From Agitococcus lubricus (lineage in GTDB: Bacteria > Pseudomonadota > Gammaproteobacteria > Pseudomonadales > Moraxellaceae), in the NCBI RefSeq assembly GCF_003051055.1, contig NZ_QAON01000011.1, positions 1 through 64,000 of the forward strand: a stretch of DNA of 64,000 nt. Direction: 5' to 3'. The notes under the pieces were generated by a model that was given only the letters and a program-made list of their open reading frames with translations, searched no databases and was not told the DNA's origin. The position numbers and the translations under genes are program-made. Positions 38,889-48,647 of the stretch are shown here, one piece after another (positions within the stretch are counted from its first letter, which is position 1; each line of letters starts with the position of its first letter).

Positions 38889-40484
38889 TTAAGAGAATTG
38901 ACCCATCGTGTTGGCAGTACCGCCAGCTTTCAATGCGTTGTCACCAGAGAAAATCTCTTTGTGATCGTCACCGATGTCAGAACCAGCCATTGCTTGGTGC
39001 TTAACGCAAGAAACACCTTCACGGATTTCTTTACGTTGTACGCCAGCAACATAAGCCAACATACCCATTTCACCGAAGTAACCTTTAGACAACTCGTGCA
39101 TATGTAATGCAGTGGTGTGGTAGGTTGGTAACGTGATGAGGTGGTGGAATACACCCGCTTCACGAGCAGCGTCAGCTTGGAACGTACGGATTTTTTCATC
39201 AGCGTCAGCAGACAATTCTGTGTTGTCATACTTAGCGTCCATTAACTTAGCGCGATCGTATGCAGAAACGTCTTTACCTTCTTTAACCCAACGGTCATAA
39301 GCCTGTTGACGGAAGTTTAAAGTCCAGTTGAAAGATGGGCTGTTGTTATAAACTAACTTAGCGTTAGGAATAACTTCTTTCACGCGGTTAACCATGTGAG
39401 CGATTTCGCCAACGTTTGGTGTTGGTGTTTCGATCCACAACATGTCTGCGCCGTTTTGTAAGCTGCTGATACAGTCTAAAACCACGCGGTCGATTTGTGT
39501 ACCTTCGCGGAATTGGAACAAGCCAGAAGCTAAACGTGTTGGACGATGTAATTTACCGTTGCGTTTAATCAACACTTCATCGTCTTGAGCTTCAGAGATA
39601 TCAATTTCTTTAGTATCTAAGTAGCTGATGTATTGAGAAGCGATGTCGCCAGCTTTCTTAACAACTGGGATCTTCTGAGTTAAGTCAGCACCTTCAGAGT
39701 CAGTACGGGCAACGATAACACCTTCGTCAACGCCTAATTCTAAGAATGCGAAACGAACAGCATTGATCTTAGATAAGAAGTCTTCGTGTGGAACAGTGAC
39801 TTTACCAGCTTGGTGACCACATTGCTTAGCGTCAGATACTTGGTTTTCGATTTGAATAGCACAAGCACCCGCTTGAATGATTTTCTTCGCTAATAAGTAA
39901 GTGGCTTCTTCGTTACCGAAACCAGCGTCGATGTCAGCAATGATAGGCACAACGTGGCTTTCGTAGTTGTCGATTTTAGCAGTCACTTCAGCAACTTTAG
40001 CTGCATCGCCAGCATCTTCAGCTTTTTGTAAAGCACGGAATAAATCGTTTAATTCTTTTGCGTCAGCTTGACGTAAGAAGGTGTAGATTTCTTCGATTAA
40101 TTTTGGCACAGCGGTTTTTTCGTGCATAGATTGGTCTGGCAATGGGCCAAACTCAGAACGTAATGCAGCAACCATCCAACCTGATAAGTAAATGTACTTA
40201 CGTTCAGTTGTACCAAAGTATTTTTTGTTGGCAATCATTTTTTGTTGCGCAACAAAACCGTGCCAGCAACCTAAAGACTGAGTATATTTGCTGCTGTCAG
40301 CATCGTATGCAGCCATATCTTTACGCATAATAGCAGCAGTGTACTTAGCGATTTCTAAACCGGTTGGGAAACGGTTTTGAATAATCATGCGAGCTGCGTC
40401 TTCAGGGTGAATTGCGCCCCAAGTATTGCCTAATTTTGCTTTAACAGCACGTACGTGCTCAAGAGCGGCTTGATAGGTTGCCAT
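38889..40484 (-). CDS. aceA: Isocitrate lyase (long form)
   Basis: A 531-aa enzyme that splits isocitrate to glyoxylate and succinate, the first step of the glyoxylate shunt. The active-site signature is AKQCGHQAGKVTVPHEDF, a KQCGH variant of KKCGH as in the pseudomonad enzyme, with VPIIADIDAGFGNEEATYLL and LVYNNSPSFNWTLNF. At 531 aa it belongs to the longer class (Pseudomonas-like), not the 434-aa E. coli class. AGGAAAGC precedes the ATG. Divergent from a lysR gene, with a dyad in the shared promoter. glcB, which completes the shunt, is two genes away. Confidence 0.97.
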   Translation of the reverse strand: MATYQAALEHVRAVKAKLGNTWGAIHPEDAARMIIQNRFPTGLEIAKYTAAIMRKDMAAYDADSSKYTQSLGCWHGFVAQQKMIANKKYFGTTERKYIYLSGWMVAALRSEFGPLPDQSMHEKTAVPKLIEEIYTFLRQADAKELNDLFRALQKAEDAGDAAKVAEVTAKIDNYESHVVPIIADIDAGFGNEEATYLLAKKIIQAGACAIQIENQVSDAKQCGHQAGKVTVPHEDFLSKINAVRFAFLELGVDEGVIVARTDSEGADLTQKIPVVKKAGDIASQYISYLDTKEIDISEAQDDEVLIKRNGKLHRPTRLASGLFQFREGTQIDRVVLDCISSLQNGADMLWIETPTPNVGEIAHMVNRVKEVIPNAKLVYNNSPSFNWTLNFRQQAYDRWVKEGKDVSAYDRAKLMDAKYDNTELSADADEKIRTFQADAAREAGVFHHLITLPTYHTTALHMHELSKGYFGEMGMLAYVAGVQRKEIREGVSCVKHQAMAGSDIGDDHKEIFSGDNALKAGGTANTMGQFS

Positions 40485-40569
40485 AATGCTTTCCTATGAT
40501 TGGGTTGAAAGATAAACAGATAAATAGAATTCATCTGTTTAAGAATGTCCGAAGTGTAAAGTTTATGTC

Positions 40570-40587
40570 ATAATTTAGCTAATTTAT
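40570..40587. promoter_or_regulatory. Possible LysR operator in the aceA/lysR promoter
   Basis: ATAATTTAG and CTAATTTAT form an 18-bp dyad around AGCT with one mismatch per arm. LysR-type regulators bind such T-N11-A dyads between their gene and a divergent target. It lies 26 bp upstream of lysR and about 86 bp upstream of aceA. Confidence 0.5.
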
Positions 40588-40612
40588 CATTTTAATCTTC
40601 GGTATTTATTTT

Positions 40613-41617
40613 ATGAATCTTGAGCGTGTTGACTTAAATTTGCTCACTCATTTAGATGTGTTGTTGCGTGAAAAAAATGTCACTCGTGCGGCGGAGCAGT
40701 TAGGTGTCACTCAACCTGCGATGTCTAATATTTTACGGCGTTTGCGTGTGTTATTTAATGACCCGTTATTGATTCGCTCCAGTGAAGGCATGACCGCGAC
40801 TGAACGCGCTTTAGAATTACAACCGCGTATTCGGGAAGTATTAGGGGATTTAAGTCAAATTTTAGAGCCACGTGCTGAGTTTAGACCACTGACGAGTAAC
40901 CGTGTCTTTAGAATCATGGCGTCTGATTATGCGGAGGCAACGTTAATTCCTGCGCTGGTTAAAGCGATGCGTTCCGAAGCACCCAATGTGGTGTTAGATT
41001 TTTTAACGCCCTCAGACGTGTCCTATCGTGACATGGAGCAGGGTAAAGTCGATATGGCAATTAACCGTTTTAACGAGATTCCGCAAAGTTTTCATCAAGT
41101 CTTGGTGTGGCGAGACAGTTTTAGCTGTTTATTGCATTGCGATAGCCCGATTGTTGACCATTTTAATCTAAAAACGTATTTAGAAGCACAACATATTTGG
41201 GTGAGTAAAACAGGTATGGGCGTGGGTTTTGGTGTCAATCCAGAAAAGTCAGGGGGCTTAGGGTGGATAGACCAAGCCTTAGCCCGTTTAGGTAAAAAAC
41301 GTAAAATCAGTTTATTTACACGTCATTACCAAATGCCCGCTTTATTGGCCGCTAATGCGGACTTAATTGCGACTTTGCCAACACGCGTTGCTAAACTGCA
41401 AGCCACAAATCCGCGTTTAGTGATTAAAGACCCGCCATTTTATATTCCAGAGTTTGAATTAAAAATGGCATGGTGTCCGTTGTTGCATCATCATCCTGCC
41501 CATCGTTGGTTAAGACAATTGATTTTATTTGTTGCGCGCCAGTTAATTGAGGAAGAACGTAAGCAAGCCGATAGACAATTAGCGCTACAACAAATGATGG
41601 GGCGATTTGAGGATTAA
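40613..41617 (+). CDS. LysR family transcriptional regulator
   Basis: A 334-aa regulator with an N-terminal winged helix: residues 8-65 include NLLTHLDVLLREKNVTRAAEQLGVTQPAMSNILRRLR, the LysR helix-turn-helix. The substrate-binding domain follows. Its divergent position next to aceA suggests it controls the glyoxylate shunt, perhaps by sensing an intermediate of acetate or fatty-acid use; that is inference. The ribosome site is weak. The C-terminus extends with LIEEERKQADRQLALQQMMGRF, longer than common. Confidence 0.9.
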   Translation: MNLERVDLNLLTHLDVLLREKNVTRAAEQLGVTQPAMSNILRRLRVLFNDPLLIRSSEGMTATERALELQPRIREVLGDLSQILEPRAEFRPLTSNRVFRIMASDYAEATLIPALVKAMRSEAPNVVLDFLTPSDVSYRDMEQGKVDMAINRFNEIPQSFHQVLVWRDSFSCLLHCDSPIVDHFNLKTYLEAQHIWVSKTGMGVGFGVNPEKSGGLGWIDQALARLGKKRKISLFTRHYQMPALLAANADLIATLPTRVAKLQATNPRLVIKDPPFYIPEFELKMAWCPLLHHHPAHRWLRQLILFVARQLIEEERKQADRQLALQQMMGRFED

Positions 41618-41702
41618 AAAACCATAAAACAGTGAGTAGATAAATAGCAACCCATGAGGATTTTCGTTACAATGCGCCGTTTTTAAGTGGAACTACACCC
41701 GC

Positions 41703-42155
41703 ATGAAGCATTACCAGATCACAGCAGCCATGATGGTTTTAATGACGAGCGGTTGTGCCAGTATAGTCAGTAAATCTAGCTATCCCGTCACCATTCGTTC
41801 GGAGCCGCAGGGCGCAAGTGTGCTCATCAAAGATAAACACGGTGTTGCCATACATAAAGGGACAACCCCTTTTACGGTGACTCTGGCATCTGGTAAAGGT
41901 TATTTCGGCCCGGGCGATTACACGCTTGACTTTGAATTATCGGGTTATCAGCCCCACCATACCGTCATGCAAGCGGGCGTAAATCCGTGGTATTTGGGTA
42001 ATATCTTCATTGGCGGCGCAATCGGCTTTTTGATTGTTGACCCGCTAACGGGCGCGATGTGGAAGTTAGCTGACCAAAAATCAGTGACTTTAAACGCGCA
42101 AGCAACAGATATAATACCGCCATTAGCGTCTCCTGCTGAGACTTCGCAACCCTAA
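41703..42155 (+). CDS. PEGA-like lipoprotein
   Basis: A 150-aa lipoprotein with a lipobox LMTSGCAS (acylated Cys18), then a PEGA-like domain (VTIRSEPQGASVLIKDKHGVAIHKGTTPFTVTLASG) and a hydrophobic GNIFIGGAIGFLIVDPLTGAMWKL segment. Similar proteins are annotated as PEGA domain or membrane-associated lipoproteins; function is unknown. It lies between lysR and glcB, in the same direction, but with no sign of a shared job. Confidence 0.8.
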   Translation: MKHYQITAAMMVLMTSGCASIVSKSSYPVTIRSEPQGASVLIKDKHGVAIHKGTTPFTVTLASGKGYFGPGDYTLDFELSGYQPHHTVMQAGVNPWYLGNIFIGGAIGFLIVDPLTGAMWKLADQKSVTLNAQATDIIPPLASPAETSQP

Positions 42156-42212
42156 GTGTAACTTTGTCAGACATCACGCTTGTGTGATGCATTTTTAATT
42201 TAAGGTGACAAC

Positions 42213-44381
42213 ATGACCGAACGTATTCAACGTGGTGAGTTAGCGATTGCTAAAGAATTGTATGATTTTATTGTCAATCAAGCGATTGAAGGAACAGGTA
42301 TCAGCGTTGATGATTACTGGACAAAGTTTGAGGCGATTGTTGCTGATTTAATGCCAAAAAACAAAGCGTTATTAGCCAAGCGTGATGCCATTCAAGCGCA
42401 AATTGATGCATGGCATCGTGCTAATCCAAATTTTGACTTCGCTGCGTATAAAGCCTTTTTAACTGAAATTGGTTATTTAGTGGCTGAAGGCGAGGATTTT
42501 AGCGTTAACCCACAAAACGTAGATGACGAAATTGCCCGTATTGCTGGCCCACAATTAGTTGTGCCTGTTAAAAATGCGCGTTATGCCTTAAACGCAGCTA
42601 ATGCGCGTTGGGGTAGTTTATACGATGCCTTGTATGGCAACGATGTGATTAGCGAAGAAGGTGGTGCAGACAAAGGCAAAGGCTACAACCCAGCTCGTGG
42701 TGCTAAAGTGATTGCTTATGCGCGTACTTTATTAGACACAGCCGCACCTTTGGCAACTGGCTCTCATGCCGATTCCGTCGCTTATGCTATTGTTAATGGT
42801 GCATTAGAAGTTAGCTTAAAAGATGGTAGTAAAGTTGCTTTAGCATCCCCAGAAAAGTTAGTGGGTTATGCTGGTGATATTAATGCGCCAACTAGCATTT
42901 TATTAAAAAACAACGGTTTGCACATTGATATTCAATTTGATGGCAATCATCCTGTTGGTCAACAAGACCCAGCAAAAATCAAAGATTTAGTAATTGAGTC
43001 TGCGTTAACCACTATTTGTGACTGTGAAGACTCTGTGGCTGCCGTTGACGCTGAAGACAAAGTTGAAGTCTATGGCAACTGGTTGGGTTTAATGAAAGGC
43101 AACTTGGTTGAATCTTTCGAAAAAGGTGGCAAAACCTTAACTCGTACCATGAATGCCGACCGTACTTACACTGCGTTAAATGGTGGCAGCCTCACGTTGC
43201 ATGGTCGTTCTTTATTATTAGTGCGTAACGTCGGTCATTTAATGACTAACCCAGCCGTATTGTATAAAGGCGAAGAAATTCCAGAAGGCATTATGGATGC
43301 CTTAGTGACGGTATTGATTGCAAAACACGATTTATTGGGCAATGGCACACGCAAAAACTCACGCACAGGTTCTGTGTATATTGTTAAGCCAAAAATGCAC
43401 GGCCCAGAAGAAGTGGCGTTCGCTAACGAAATCTTCACGCGCGTAGAAGAAGCTTTAGGTTTAGCACAAAATACCTTAAAAATGGGGATTATGGACGAAG
43501 AGCGTCGTACCACGGTTAACCTCAAAGAATGTATCCGTGCTGCTAAAGATCGTGTGATGTTCATTAACACGGGCTTTTTAGATCGTACGGGTGATGAAAT
43601 CCATACTTCTATGGAAGCAGGTGCAGTGATTCGTAAAGCTGACATGAAAAAAGCGAAATGGATTGCTTCCTACGAAAACTGGAACGTTGATATCGGTTTA
43701 GCGTGTGGTTTACAAGGTAAAGCACAAATCGGTAAAGGCATGTGGGCCATGCCAGACTTAATGAAAGACATGGTTGAGCAAAAAATTGCCCACCCAATGG
43801 CTGGCGCAAATACGGCTTGGGTACCATCACCAACAGGCGCGACTTTACACTCTATGCATTACCATAAAGTCAATGTGTTTGCTCGCCAAGACGAATTAAA
43901 GTCTCGTGCTCGTGCTAATGTTGATGACATCTTAACTATTCCTTTAGCAGAAAATACGGATTGGTCTGCTGAAGAAATCAAAAATGAACTTGATAACAAT
44001 TGCCAAGGCATTTTAGGTTATGTGGTTCGTTGGATTGATCAAGGTGTGGGTTGTTCTAAAGTGCCAGATATTAACAACATTGGCTTAATGGAAGACCGTG
44101 CAACCTTGCGTATTTCTAGCCAACACGTAGCTAACTGGTTACGTCATGGTATTTGTACACAAGAACAAGTGTTAGAAGCTATGCAACGTATGGCCTCTGT
44201 GGTTGATGGTCAAAACGCTAATGACCCATTATACAAACCAATGGCACCCAACTTTGATGACAGCGTGGCTTTCCAAGCGTCTAAAGAGTTAGTATTTGAA
44301 GGTTGTGCTCAACCAAATGGTTATACTGAGCCAGTCTTACACCGTCGTCGTCGTGAATTAAAAGCAAAAATTGCGGGTTAA
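42213..44381 (+). CDS. glcB: Malate synthase G
   Basis: A 722-aa enzyme that joins glyoxylate and acetyl-CoA to malate, completing the glyoxylate shunt. It has the GlcB pattern: [71 protein letters not shown] with catalytic Arg, and [19 protein letters not shown]. The catalytic Asp near the C-terminus lies in the [16 protein letters not shown] region. The length matches E. coli GlcB (723). AAGGTGAC precedes the ATG. It ends in a terminator. Confidence 0.97.
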   Translation: MTERIQRGELAIAKELYDFIVNQAIEGTGISVDDYWTKFEAIVADLMPKNKALLAKRDAIQAQIDAWHRANPNFDFAAYKAFLTEIGYLVAEGEDFSVNPQNVDDEIARIAGPQLVVPVKNARYALNAANARWGSLYDALYGNDVISEEGGADKGKGYNPARGAKVIAYARTLLDTAAPLATGSHADSVAYAIVNGALEVSLKDGSKVALASPEKLVGYAGDINAPTSILLKNNGLHIDIQFDGNHPVGQQDPAKIKDLVIESALTTICDCEDSVAAVDAEDKVEVYGNWLGLMKGNLVESFEKGGKTLTRTMNADRTYTALNGGSLTLHGRSLLLVRNVGHLMTNPAVLYKGEEIPEGIMDALVTVLIAKHDLLGNGTRKNSRTGSVYIVKPKMHGPEEVAFANEIFTRVEEALGLAQNTLKMGIMDEERRTTVNLKECIRAAKDRVMFINTGFLDRTGDEIHTSMEAGAVIRKADMKKAKWIASYENWNVDIGLACGLQGKAQIGKGMWAMPDLMKDMVEQKIAHPMAGANTAWVPSPTGATLHSMHYHKVNVFARQDELKSRARANVDDILTIPLAENTDWSAEEIKNELDNNCQGILGYVVRWIDQGVGCSKVPDINNIGLMEDRATLRISSQHVANWLRHGICTQEQVLEAMQRMASVVDGQNANDPLYKPMAPNFDDSVAFQASKELVFEGCAQPNGYTEPVLHRRRRELKAKIAG

Positions 44382-44390
44382 TTTACACGA

Positions 44391-44424
44391 TAAAAAAGGG
44401 GAGCATTTTGCTCCCCTTTTTTTA
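44391..44424 (+). terminator. Intrinsic terminator of glcB
   Basis: AAAAAAGGGGAGC pairs with GCTCCCCTTTTTTT around a short A/T loop. Confidence 0.92.
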
Positions 44425-44433
44425 TGTCGACAT

Positions 44434-44693
44434 TAGGGGCTGTTGACGTTTTGATTGTGGTTGCGAAAGAGACTATTTTTTAGAGGATACACGATGTGAA
44501 TCACGTGATTTGGTTATTCCAACTAAGTGATGAACAACAAGGTAGCCTCAAAAAATAGTTCTTTCCCTGTGGGGTGCGTTAAAAATTGCCTCATTCTGCG
44601 TGACAAAACTTGCCAATAGAACGACTATTAACTGCGTTTTGTGCCTTGCCTGAGTCCATTCTTATCTCACACGCCAAACGTCAACAGACCCTA
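44434..44693. repeat. MITE-like element, long form
   Basis: A 260-bp noncoding element bounded by TAGGGGCTGTTGACG and CGTCAACAGACCCTA (one mismatch). Its inner part has a nested inverted repeat: GAAAGAGACTATTTTTTAGAGG near the left and CCTCAAAAAATAGTTCTTTC further in. The copy at 56215-56484 shares the whole length. It fills most of the gap between glcB and the exonuclease gene. Confidence 0.8.
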
Positions 44694-44729
44694 GGCCATT
44701 AAATTGACAAGTCAATAGGGGACTTATCT

Positions 44730-45239
44730 ATGCGTCATTTAGCTGCTAACTTTGTCGCTCTTGATTTTGAAACGGCTGATAATGGTCGAGACAGTGCGTG
44801 TGCGATTGGTTTAGTGCGGGTGAGTGCAGGTCACATAGTCAAACGAGTGTATCATCTGATTCGTCCACCGAGACCGCGAGTTTGGTTTAGCCATATTCAC
44901 GGCTTATCTTGGCAAGATGTCAAAGACCAACCCACATTTGCTCAGTTATGGCCGCAGTTAGCCGCAGAGTTTATGGATATTGAGTTTATTGCCGCACATA
45001 ATGCCAGCTTTGACCGTGGCGTACTCAATGCCTGTTGTTTGGCCGCAGGCGTACAAGCGCCGATATTGCCTTATACCTGTACCGTACAGCTTGCGCGGCA
45101 GGTATGGAATATCAGACCAACCAAGTTGTCGGATGTCTGTCAGTTTTTGCAAATTCCTTTACAACATCATCATGCTGCTTCGGATGCCGAAGCCTGTGCT
45201 CGTATTGTGATAGCGGCACAGCAGTCCTATGCATCATAG
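44730..45239 (+). CDS. DnaQ/RNase T-family 3'-5' exonuclease
   Basis: A 169-aa DEDDh exonuclease domain without other parts. ExoI motif is VALDFETADNGRDSACAIG, ExoII is AHNASFDRGVLNACC and ExoIII is HHHAASDAEACARI. Relatives are annotated as DnaQ-like or polymerase III epsilon-like exonucleases. Being a lone domain, it could act in DNA or RNA trimming; I cannot tell which. The ribosome site is AGGGGAC. A bidirectional terminator follows. Confidence 0.9.
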   Translation: MRHLAANFVALDFETADNGRDSACAIGLVRVSAGHIVKRVYHLIRPPRPRVWFSHIHGLSWQDVKDQPTFAQLWPQLAAEFMDIEFIAAHNASFDRGVLNACCLAAGVQAPILPYTCTVQLARQVWNIRPTKLSDVCQFLQIPLQHHHAASDAEACARIVIAAQQSYAS

Positions 45240-45246
45240 GTGTCAA

Positions 45247-45276
45247 AAATAAAGGCCGCAAGTGCGGCCTTTATCG
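45247..45276. terminator. Bidirectional terminator
   Basis: AAAGGCCGC (45251-45259) pairs with GCGGCCTTT (45264-45272) around AAGT; it separates the exonuclease gene from the convergent ETF-QO gene. Confidence 0.85.
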
Positions 45277-45285
45277 GGAGTGGGT

Positions 45286-46938
45286 TTACATATTAGGATA
45301 TGTTGGCCCGCCACCGCCTTCTGGTGTGACCCAATTAATGTTTTGAGAGGGGTCTTTAATGTCACAAGTCTTACAGTGTACGCAGTTTTGCGCGTTAATT
45401 TGTAAGCGTTGCTCACCCGCCAAAGAGACCACCTCATAGACGCCTGCTGGGCAATATAAACGTGCTGGCTCGTCATACAAGGGCAAGTTTTTGCTCATTG
45501 GAATGCTAGGGTCTTTGAGTTGTAAATGAATCGGCTGGTCTTCTTCGTGGTTAGTACCCGAAATGAAGACAGACGACAATTTATCGAAGCTGATTTTGCC
45601 GTCAGGTTTTGGATATTCCAATTTACGCGCCAAATCTTTACGGTCTAAACAATCGTAGTCTGGTTTGTTGTCATGGATAGTGAATGGGAAACCACTCGGC
45701 AAAATGTTTTGGTCGATAAAGTTAAACGCTGCGCCCATTAAGAAGCCCATACGGTGCATGGCTGGGCCAAAGTTGCGGTAGCGGTGTAACTCTTCATATA
45801 GCCAAGAATTTTCAAATTTCTCGGTGTAAGTCGTCACTTCATCATGGCCTTCACGACCGTCTTTTAAGGCTTCAAACACGGCTTCAGCACATAACATACC
45901 CGACTTCATGGCGGTATGAGAGCCTTTGATTTTAGCAAAGTTTAAGAAGCCCGCATCATCACCAATTAAACAACCGCCCGCAAATGTGAGCTTAGGCAAG
46001 GAATTTAAGCCACCTTTAATAATGGCGCGTGCACCATAAGAGACACGTTTAGCACCTTCTAAATAATGCTTAATGACAGGATGGTGTTTCCAGCGTTGCA
46101 TTTCATCAAAGGGAGATAGGTAAGGGTTGCTATACGCGAGGTCGGTAATCAAACCTAATGTCACTTGATTGTTTTCGGCATGATATAAGAACCAACCACC
46201 CGCACTACCAGACTCGCTTAATGGCCAGCCAGAACCGTGTAATACTAAACCTGCTTTATGTTTGGCAGGGTCAATTTCCCAAAGTTCTTTGATACCAATA
46301 CCGTAATGTTGTGGGTCGCAGTCTTTATCGAGTTCAAATTTACTAATTAACTGCTTACCTAAATGACCACGACAGCCTTCGGCAAATAATGTATATTTGG
46401 CGTGTAATTCGTAACCTGCCGTATAAGAATGTTTTTTCTCACCATTCTTGGCAATACCCATATCGCCCGTTGCGACACCTTTTACGCTACCGTCTTCGTG
46501 GTATAAAATCTCGGAAGCCGCAAAACCTGGAAAGAGATTGACTTCTAATTCTTCGGCTTTGCTACCTAACCAACGTACTAAATTACCTAAGCTGATAACA
46601 TAGTTACCTTCGTTATGCATCGCTTTAGGTACCGCCCAATCTGGCATTAACTTGCTACGAGTTTCGTTAAATAACAAATGGATTTCGTCTTTGATGACAG
46701 GCGTATTGAGTGGAGCACCTTCTTCTTTCCAATTTGGGAAAAGTTCGTTGAGTGCGCGTGGTTCAAAAACAGCACCTGATAAAATATGGGCACCAATTTC
46801 AGAGCCTTTTTCTACTAAACACACAGAAATCTCATGTCCAGATTCTATACTTAATTGGCGTAGACGAATGGCTGCAGATAAACCAGCAGGGCCGCCACCA
46901 ACGATGACGACATCAAACTCCATTGCTTCTCTTTCCAC
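45286..46938 (-). CDS. Electron transfer flavoprotein-ubiquinone oxidoreductase
   Basis: A 550-aa membrane-bound flavoprotein. It has an N-terminal FAD motif VVIVGGGPAGLSAAIRL, FADETVGG-like internal motifs (GGCLIGDDAGFLN) and a C-terminal 4Fe-4S cluster with CVHCKTCDIKDPSQNI. ETF-QO passes electrons from fatty-acid and amino-acid dehydrogenases via ETF to ubiquinone. The start is GTG at 46938 (VEREAMEFD) behind GAGGAG; the longer frame to 46989 has no site. ETF subunits are not encoded in this window, so they lie elsewhere. Confidence 0.95.
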   Translation of the reverse strand: MEREAMEFDVVIVGGGPAGLSAAIRLRQLSIESGHEISVCLVEKGSEIGAHILSGAVFEPRALNELFPNWKEEGAPLNTPVIKDEIHLLFNETRSKLMPDWAVPKAMHNEGNYVISLGNLVRWLGSKAEELEVNLFPGFAASEILYHEDGSVKGVATGDMGIAKNGEKKHSYTAGYELHAKYTLFAEGCRGHLGKQLISKFELDKDCDPQHYGIGIKELWEIDPAKHKAGLVLHGSGWPLSESGSAGGWFLYHAENNQVTLGLITDLAYSNPYLSPFDEMQRWKHHPVIKHYLEGAKRVSYGARAIIKGGLNSLPKLTFAGGCLIGDDAGFLNFAKIKGSHTAMKSGMLCAEAVFEALKDGREGHDEVTTYTEKFENSWLYEELHRYRNFGPAMHRMGFLMGAAFNFIDQNILPSGFPFTIHDNKPDYDCLDRKDLARKLEYPKPDGKISFDKLSSVFISGTNHEEDQPIHLQLKDPSIPMSKNLPLYDEPARLYCPAGVYEVVSLAGEQRLQINAQNCVHCKTCDIKDPSQNINWVTPEGGGGPTYPNM

Positions 46939-47174
46939 GATAATCTCCTCACAGCTCAGAGTAGGGGGAAAAGCAGGATTTAGGCACAATGCTTAAATCC
47001 TTAATTAATAAACAGTTTAGACTTTGCGTATTCAGTAGTCATTGTCACACTCAAGTAAATCTGATGACAAAACAGCAAAGCCAATTTTTAGACGCGCGTA
47101 GTATAAAAGCACACTATACAAACTCCAATCATTTATACGATATTTTGTTCGACAAAAAATAGGAAATGTTTGCT

Positions 47175-47759
47175 ATGACCCAAGATTCACAGATAAAAAT
47201 GGATTCTGCGACGATAGAACGCTTATTAACAGTCACGAGTGACTCAAGCCAACGCCCGCGGCCACCGATTCATCAATGGCATCCTCCATTCACAGGTGAT
47301 ATTGATATACAGATTAAAAAAAATGGCGAATGGTTTTATCAAGGTAGTGTATTTACCCGTTTAGCCTTGGTGAAAATGTTTAGTTCGATTTTAAGACGCG
47401 AAGCAGATGGCGATTATTACTTAGTGACCCCTGTCGAAAAATACCGTATTAATGTGGAAGATGCGCCATTTGTGGCTACACAGGTAGAACGTTTATATGA
47501 GGCAGGTGTCGCCTATTTATGTTTTACGACTCAAACGGAAGAGCGCGTGATTGTGGATGCCAACCATCCGTTATGGGTAAATTATGATGCAACGGGTGAG
47601 CCTAGACCCTATTTACGTGTGAGAGACAATTTGGATGCGCTAATTGCACGAAATGTATTCTATCAGTTAGTAGATTGGGCAACGATTGAAGAAGTCGACG
47701 GGCAACCTTGTTATGCGGTGAGTAGTGCAGGACAATACTTTAGCATTGCATCCGAATAA
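47175..47759 (+). CDS. DUF1285 family protein
   Basis: About 194 aa. The segment PPIHQWHPPFTGDIDIQIKKNGEWFYQGSVFTRLALVKMFSSILRREADGDYYLVTPVEKYRI is the conserved DUF1285 core, whose function is unknown (structures suggest a two-domain beta-rich fold). The start is chosen at 47175 (MTQDSQ) because AGGA lies 10 nt upstream; the alternative at 47166 is too near. No signal or membrane segments. Confidence 0.9.
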   Translation: MTQDSQIKMDSATIERLLTVTSDSSQRPRPPIHQWHPPFTGDIDIQIKKNGEWFYQGSVFTRLALVKMFSSILRREADGDYYLVTPVEKYRINVEDAPFVATQVERLYEAGVAYLCFTTQTEERVIVDANHPLWVNYDATGEPRPYLRVRDNLDALIARNVFYQLVDWATIEEVDGQPCYAVSSAGQYFSIASE

Positions 47760-47870
47760 TAAACGTATCGAAATGAGAGGCTCTTTGCGCTATAAAGATA
47801 ACGTCGCCTTCATGAGATGATGAAGGCTTAAAAACTTAAAAAGGTAAAAACAAAAATAATGGGAGTCATT

Positions 47871-48581
47871 ATGACAAAGTATGGAAGTGTGCTCGGATTA
47901 GCCCTGTGTTTCTCTACGGCTGTGCAAGCAGCCAGTTTTGCGGACTATGCAGAAGTTGCTACTAAAAATGCAAAGCGCTACCTTAAAATAGACCAACAAG
48001 GTGATGTGTTGCCAGACGAAGCCAATGTATGGACGTGTGTGTATGACCACCAAACGGGTTTGTTGTGGGAAGAAAAAACCGATGATAATGGCTTGCGTGA
48101 TAAAGATTGGCAATACACATGGTACAACGACCAGTCAGAAGTCAAAGGTTATCTAGACCGCCATTATTATCAATCTGAGCGCGCTTTGGGCAGTACGTGT
48201 GGTCAAACATTAGCACAATGTAATATTCAATCTTATCAAATACGTGTTGCTGAGCAGGGCGGATTGTGTGGTCAACAAGGCTGGCATGTACCGACGAAGA
48301 CACAATTAGCCAGTTTAATTACCGAGCAACCAGAGCAACACCCGTGGTTTGCCATTGATAAAACCGCATTTTTTGGCTTATTTCACCATCAAGAATTAGT
48401 TCCTATTTATTTAAATAAAAACTATTTCCAGCAGTTACCTGCCTATACTTGGTATTGGTCAAGTGATACAGCTAAAGAGGAGAGTAATAAAGCAGTGATT
48501 GCATATTTTGCGATTAGTATTACGTATGGCGCACCTAAAAGTAATAATTTGTATGTGCGGCTAGTGAAGGAGAAAAACTGA
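47871..48581 (+). CDS. Exported DUF1566 (Lcl C-terminal) domain protein
   Basis: A 236-aa exported protein. The signal peptide MTKYGSVLGLALCFSTAVQA is cut before ASF. The mature part has the DUF1566 pattern: VYDHQTGLLWEEKTDD, GQQGWHVPTKTQLASLI and a final YWSSDTAKEE-VRLVKE. Four cysteines (CVYD, CGQT, CNIQ, CGQQ) may form disulfides. In E. coli and Legionella such domains occur in adhesins; here there is one lone domain and no known role. GGGAG precedes the ATG. Confidence 0.85.
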   Translation: MTKYGSVLGLALCFSTAVQAASFADYAEVATKNAKRYLKIDQQGDVLPDEANVWTCVYDHQTGLLWEEKTDDNGLRDKDWQYTWYNDQSEVKGYLDRHYYQSERALGSTCGQTLAQCNIQSYQIRVAEQGGLCGQQGWHVPTKTQLASLITEQPEQHPWFAIDKTAFFGLFHHQELVPIYLNKNYFQQLPAYTWYWSSDTAKEESNKAVIAYFAISITYGAPKSNNLYVRLVKEKN

Positions 48582-48647
48582 TGTGGATAATCGAATAACA
48601 ACGTAGGGTAGACTATTTAATCTAATTGTTTATTATTAGCCACTCAT

